Shown in pieces: positions 63,864-64,000 of a stretch of DNA of 64,000 nt. Source of the stretch: Limanda limanda. Taxonomy: Eukaryota > Chordata > Actinopteri > Pleuronectiformes > Pleuronectidae. The stretch lies in NCBI RefSeq assembly GCF_963576545.1, contig NW_026870553.1, forward strand, positions 62,001 through 126,000, given 5' to 3'. Within the stretch, counting starts at the first letter, position 1. Every line of letters begins with the position of its first letter. The notes below the pieces were generated by a model. That model worked only from the letters and a program-made list of their open reading frames with translations, searched no databases and was not told where the DNA came from. Both the position numbers and the translations under genes were made by a program.

Positions 63864-64000
63864 GATATTCTTGAATAACTTTTTTTGTGAAGGTCGGAGA
63901 GACTTGCAAGTAGGCTCTACCCCCACTAAATGGGGTAGCGCGCATCGATCGGTACCATCCTTGAGCTTCTCCGACTTTCGGAAGGGTTAGGGTTAGGGTT
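63864..64000 (+). repeat. Incomplete A monomer at right window edge
   Basis: The first 137 bp of an A monomer. The window ends inside its telomeric tract, after GGGTTAGGGTTAGGGTT. This is a window cut, not a chromosome end: the same tract occurs inside each preceding A. Confidence 0.95.

Larger units (their letters stand above)
1..64000 (+). repeat. Two-monomer (A/B) telomere-motif satellite array spanning the whole window
   Basis: The window is a continuous head-to-tail array. Each monomer begins GATATTCTTGAATAAC, a T-rich tract and GTGAAGGTCGGAGAGACTT. I parsed 279 complete A, 116 B and 3 B/A chimeras from position 2, plus a cut A at the right end. Lengths sum exactly: 253 A of 163 bp, 16 of 157, 3 of 169, 7 of 162; 115 B of 155 and one of 156; 3 chimeras of 163. 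No monomer is inverted, no unique DNA interrupts the array, and no two complete B monomers are adjacent (A runs between B are 1 to 6 long). Nucleosome-scale monomers with nested higher-order repeats are typical of eukaryotic centromeric, pericentromeric or subtelomeric satellite; which of these applies here cannot be told. No gene is present: open frames are by-products of the repeat. Confidence 0.98.

Noticed and set aside
63983..64000. Chromosome end suggested by TTAGGG repeats at the right edge
   Set aside because: The window simply stops inside the telomeric tract of an A monomer. The same short tract is inside each of the preceding A monomers and never exceeds five GGG runs.
1..64000. 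CRISPR array
   Set aside because: There are no short direct repeats separated by unique spacers; the spacing unit is itself repeated and the monomers are near nucleosome length in a eukaryotic-type satellite.
1..64000. LTR, LINE or DNA transposon origin of the repeat
   Set aside because: No terminal repeats, target-site duplications, polyA tails or coding domains are visible, and the array has no interruption that would show an insertion boundary.
1..64000. Assembly artefact creating the whole array
   Set aside because: Variant alleles are shared at consistent HOR spacing, and monomer lengths add up exactly. Exact copy number of the 2721, 4653 and 4665 bp duplications could still be wrong and needs spanning reads, but the array itself is convincing.

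Overview
The whole 64 kb window is one uninterrupted tandem satellite array. It holds no protein gene, RNA gene, transposon or unique sequence that I can support. Every base belongs to a head-to-tail chain of two related monomers in one orientation. Monomer A is 163 bp and carries a short vertebrate-type telomeric tract, (GGGTTA)3GGG on the + strand. Monomer B is 155 bp and has no telomeric tract. Walking the window from one conserved start word (GATATTCTTG) to the next gives 398 complete monomers: 279 A, 116 B and 3 B/A chimeras, plus a cut A at the right end. The summed lengths account exactly for the bases between positions 2 and 64000.

The organism is a eukaryote. Monomers close to nucleosome length, homogenised into layered higher-order repeats (HORs), are typical of eukaryotic centromeric, pericentromeric or subtelomeric satellite. 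The embedded TTAGGG units suggest a lineage with TTAGGG telomeres (vertebrates and many other animals, many fungi, some algae and protists, some Asparagales plants), but the species cannot be named from this sequence. Both array ends lie outside the window, so its chromosomal position is unknown.

Layout: (1) 1-11211, irregular HORs of 1.6-2.9 kb marked by a recurring trio of variant monomers. (2) 11057-12980, two 962 bp units. (3) 13136-22465, a 4665 bp segment present twice in tandem. (4) 21830-29561, about 1.61 kb HORs in four full copies and one shortened copy. (5) 29562-31006, a 1445 bp segment that reappears at 36143-37587. (6) 31325-36142, three 1606 bp HORs, each ending in a B/A chimera. 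(7) 37588-49281, a mosaic of short B-plus-A units, including five BAA trimers in a row. (8) 49282-57943, a 4653 bp segment and a partial second copy. (9) 56983-62424, a 2721 bp segment present twice, itself built from 799 + 961 + 961 bp units. (10) 62425-64000, tail.

The picture is of an array that evolves by repeated unequal exchange or conversion at many scales. Many of the variants that mark HOR families are CpG transitions, consistent with cytosine methylation. The most notable property is a G-quadruplex-capable telomeric tract repeated about 264 times on the same strand, roughly every 163 or 318 bp.
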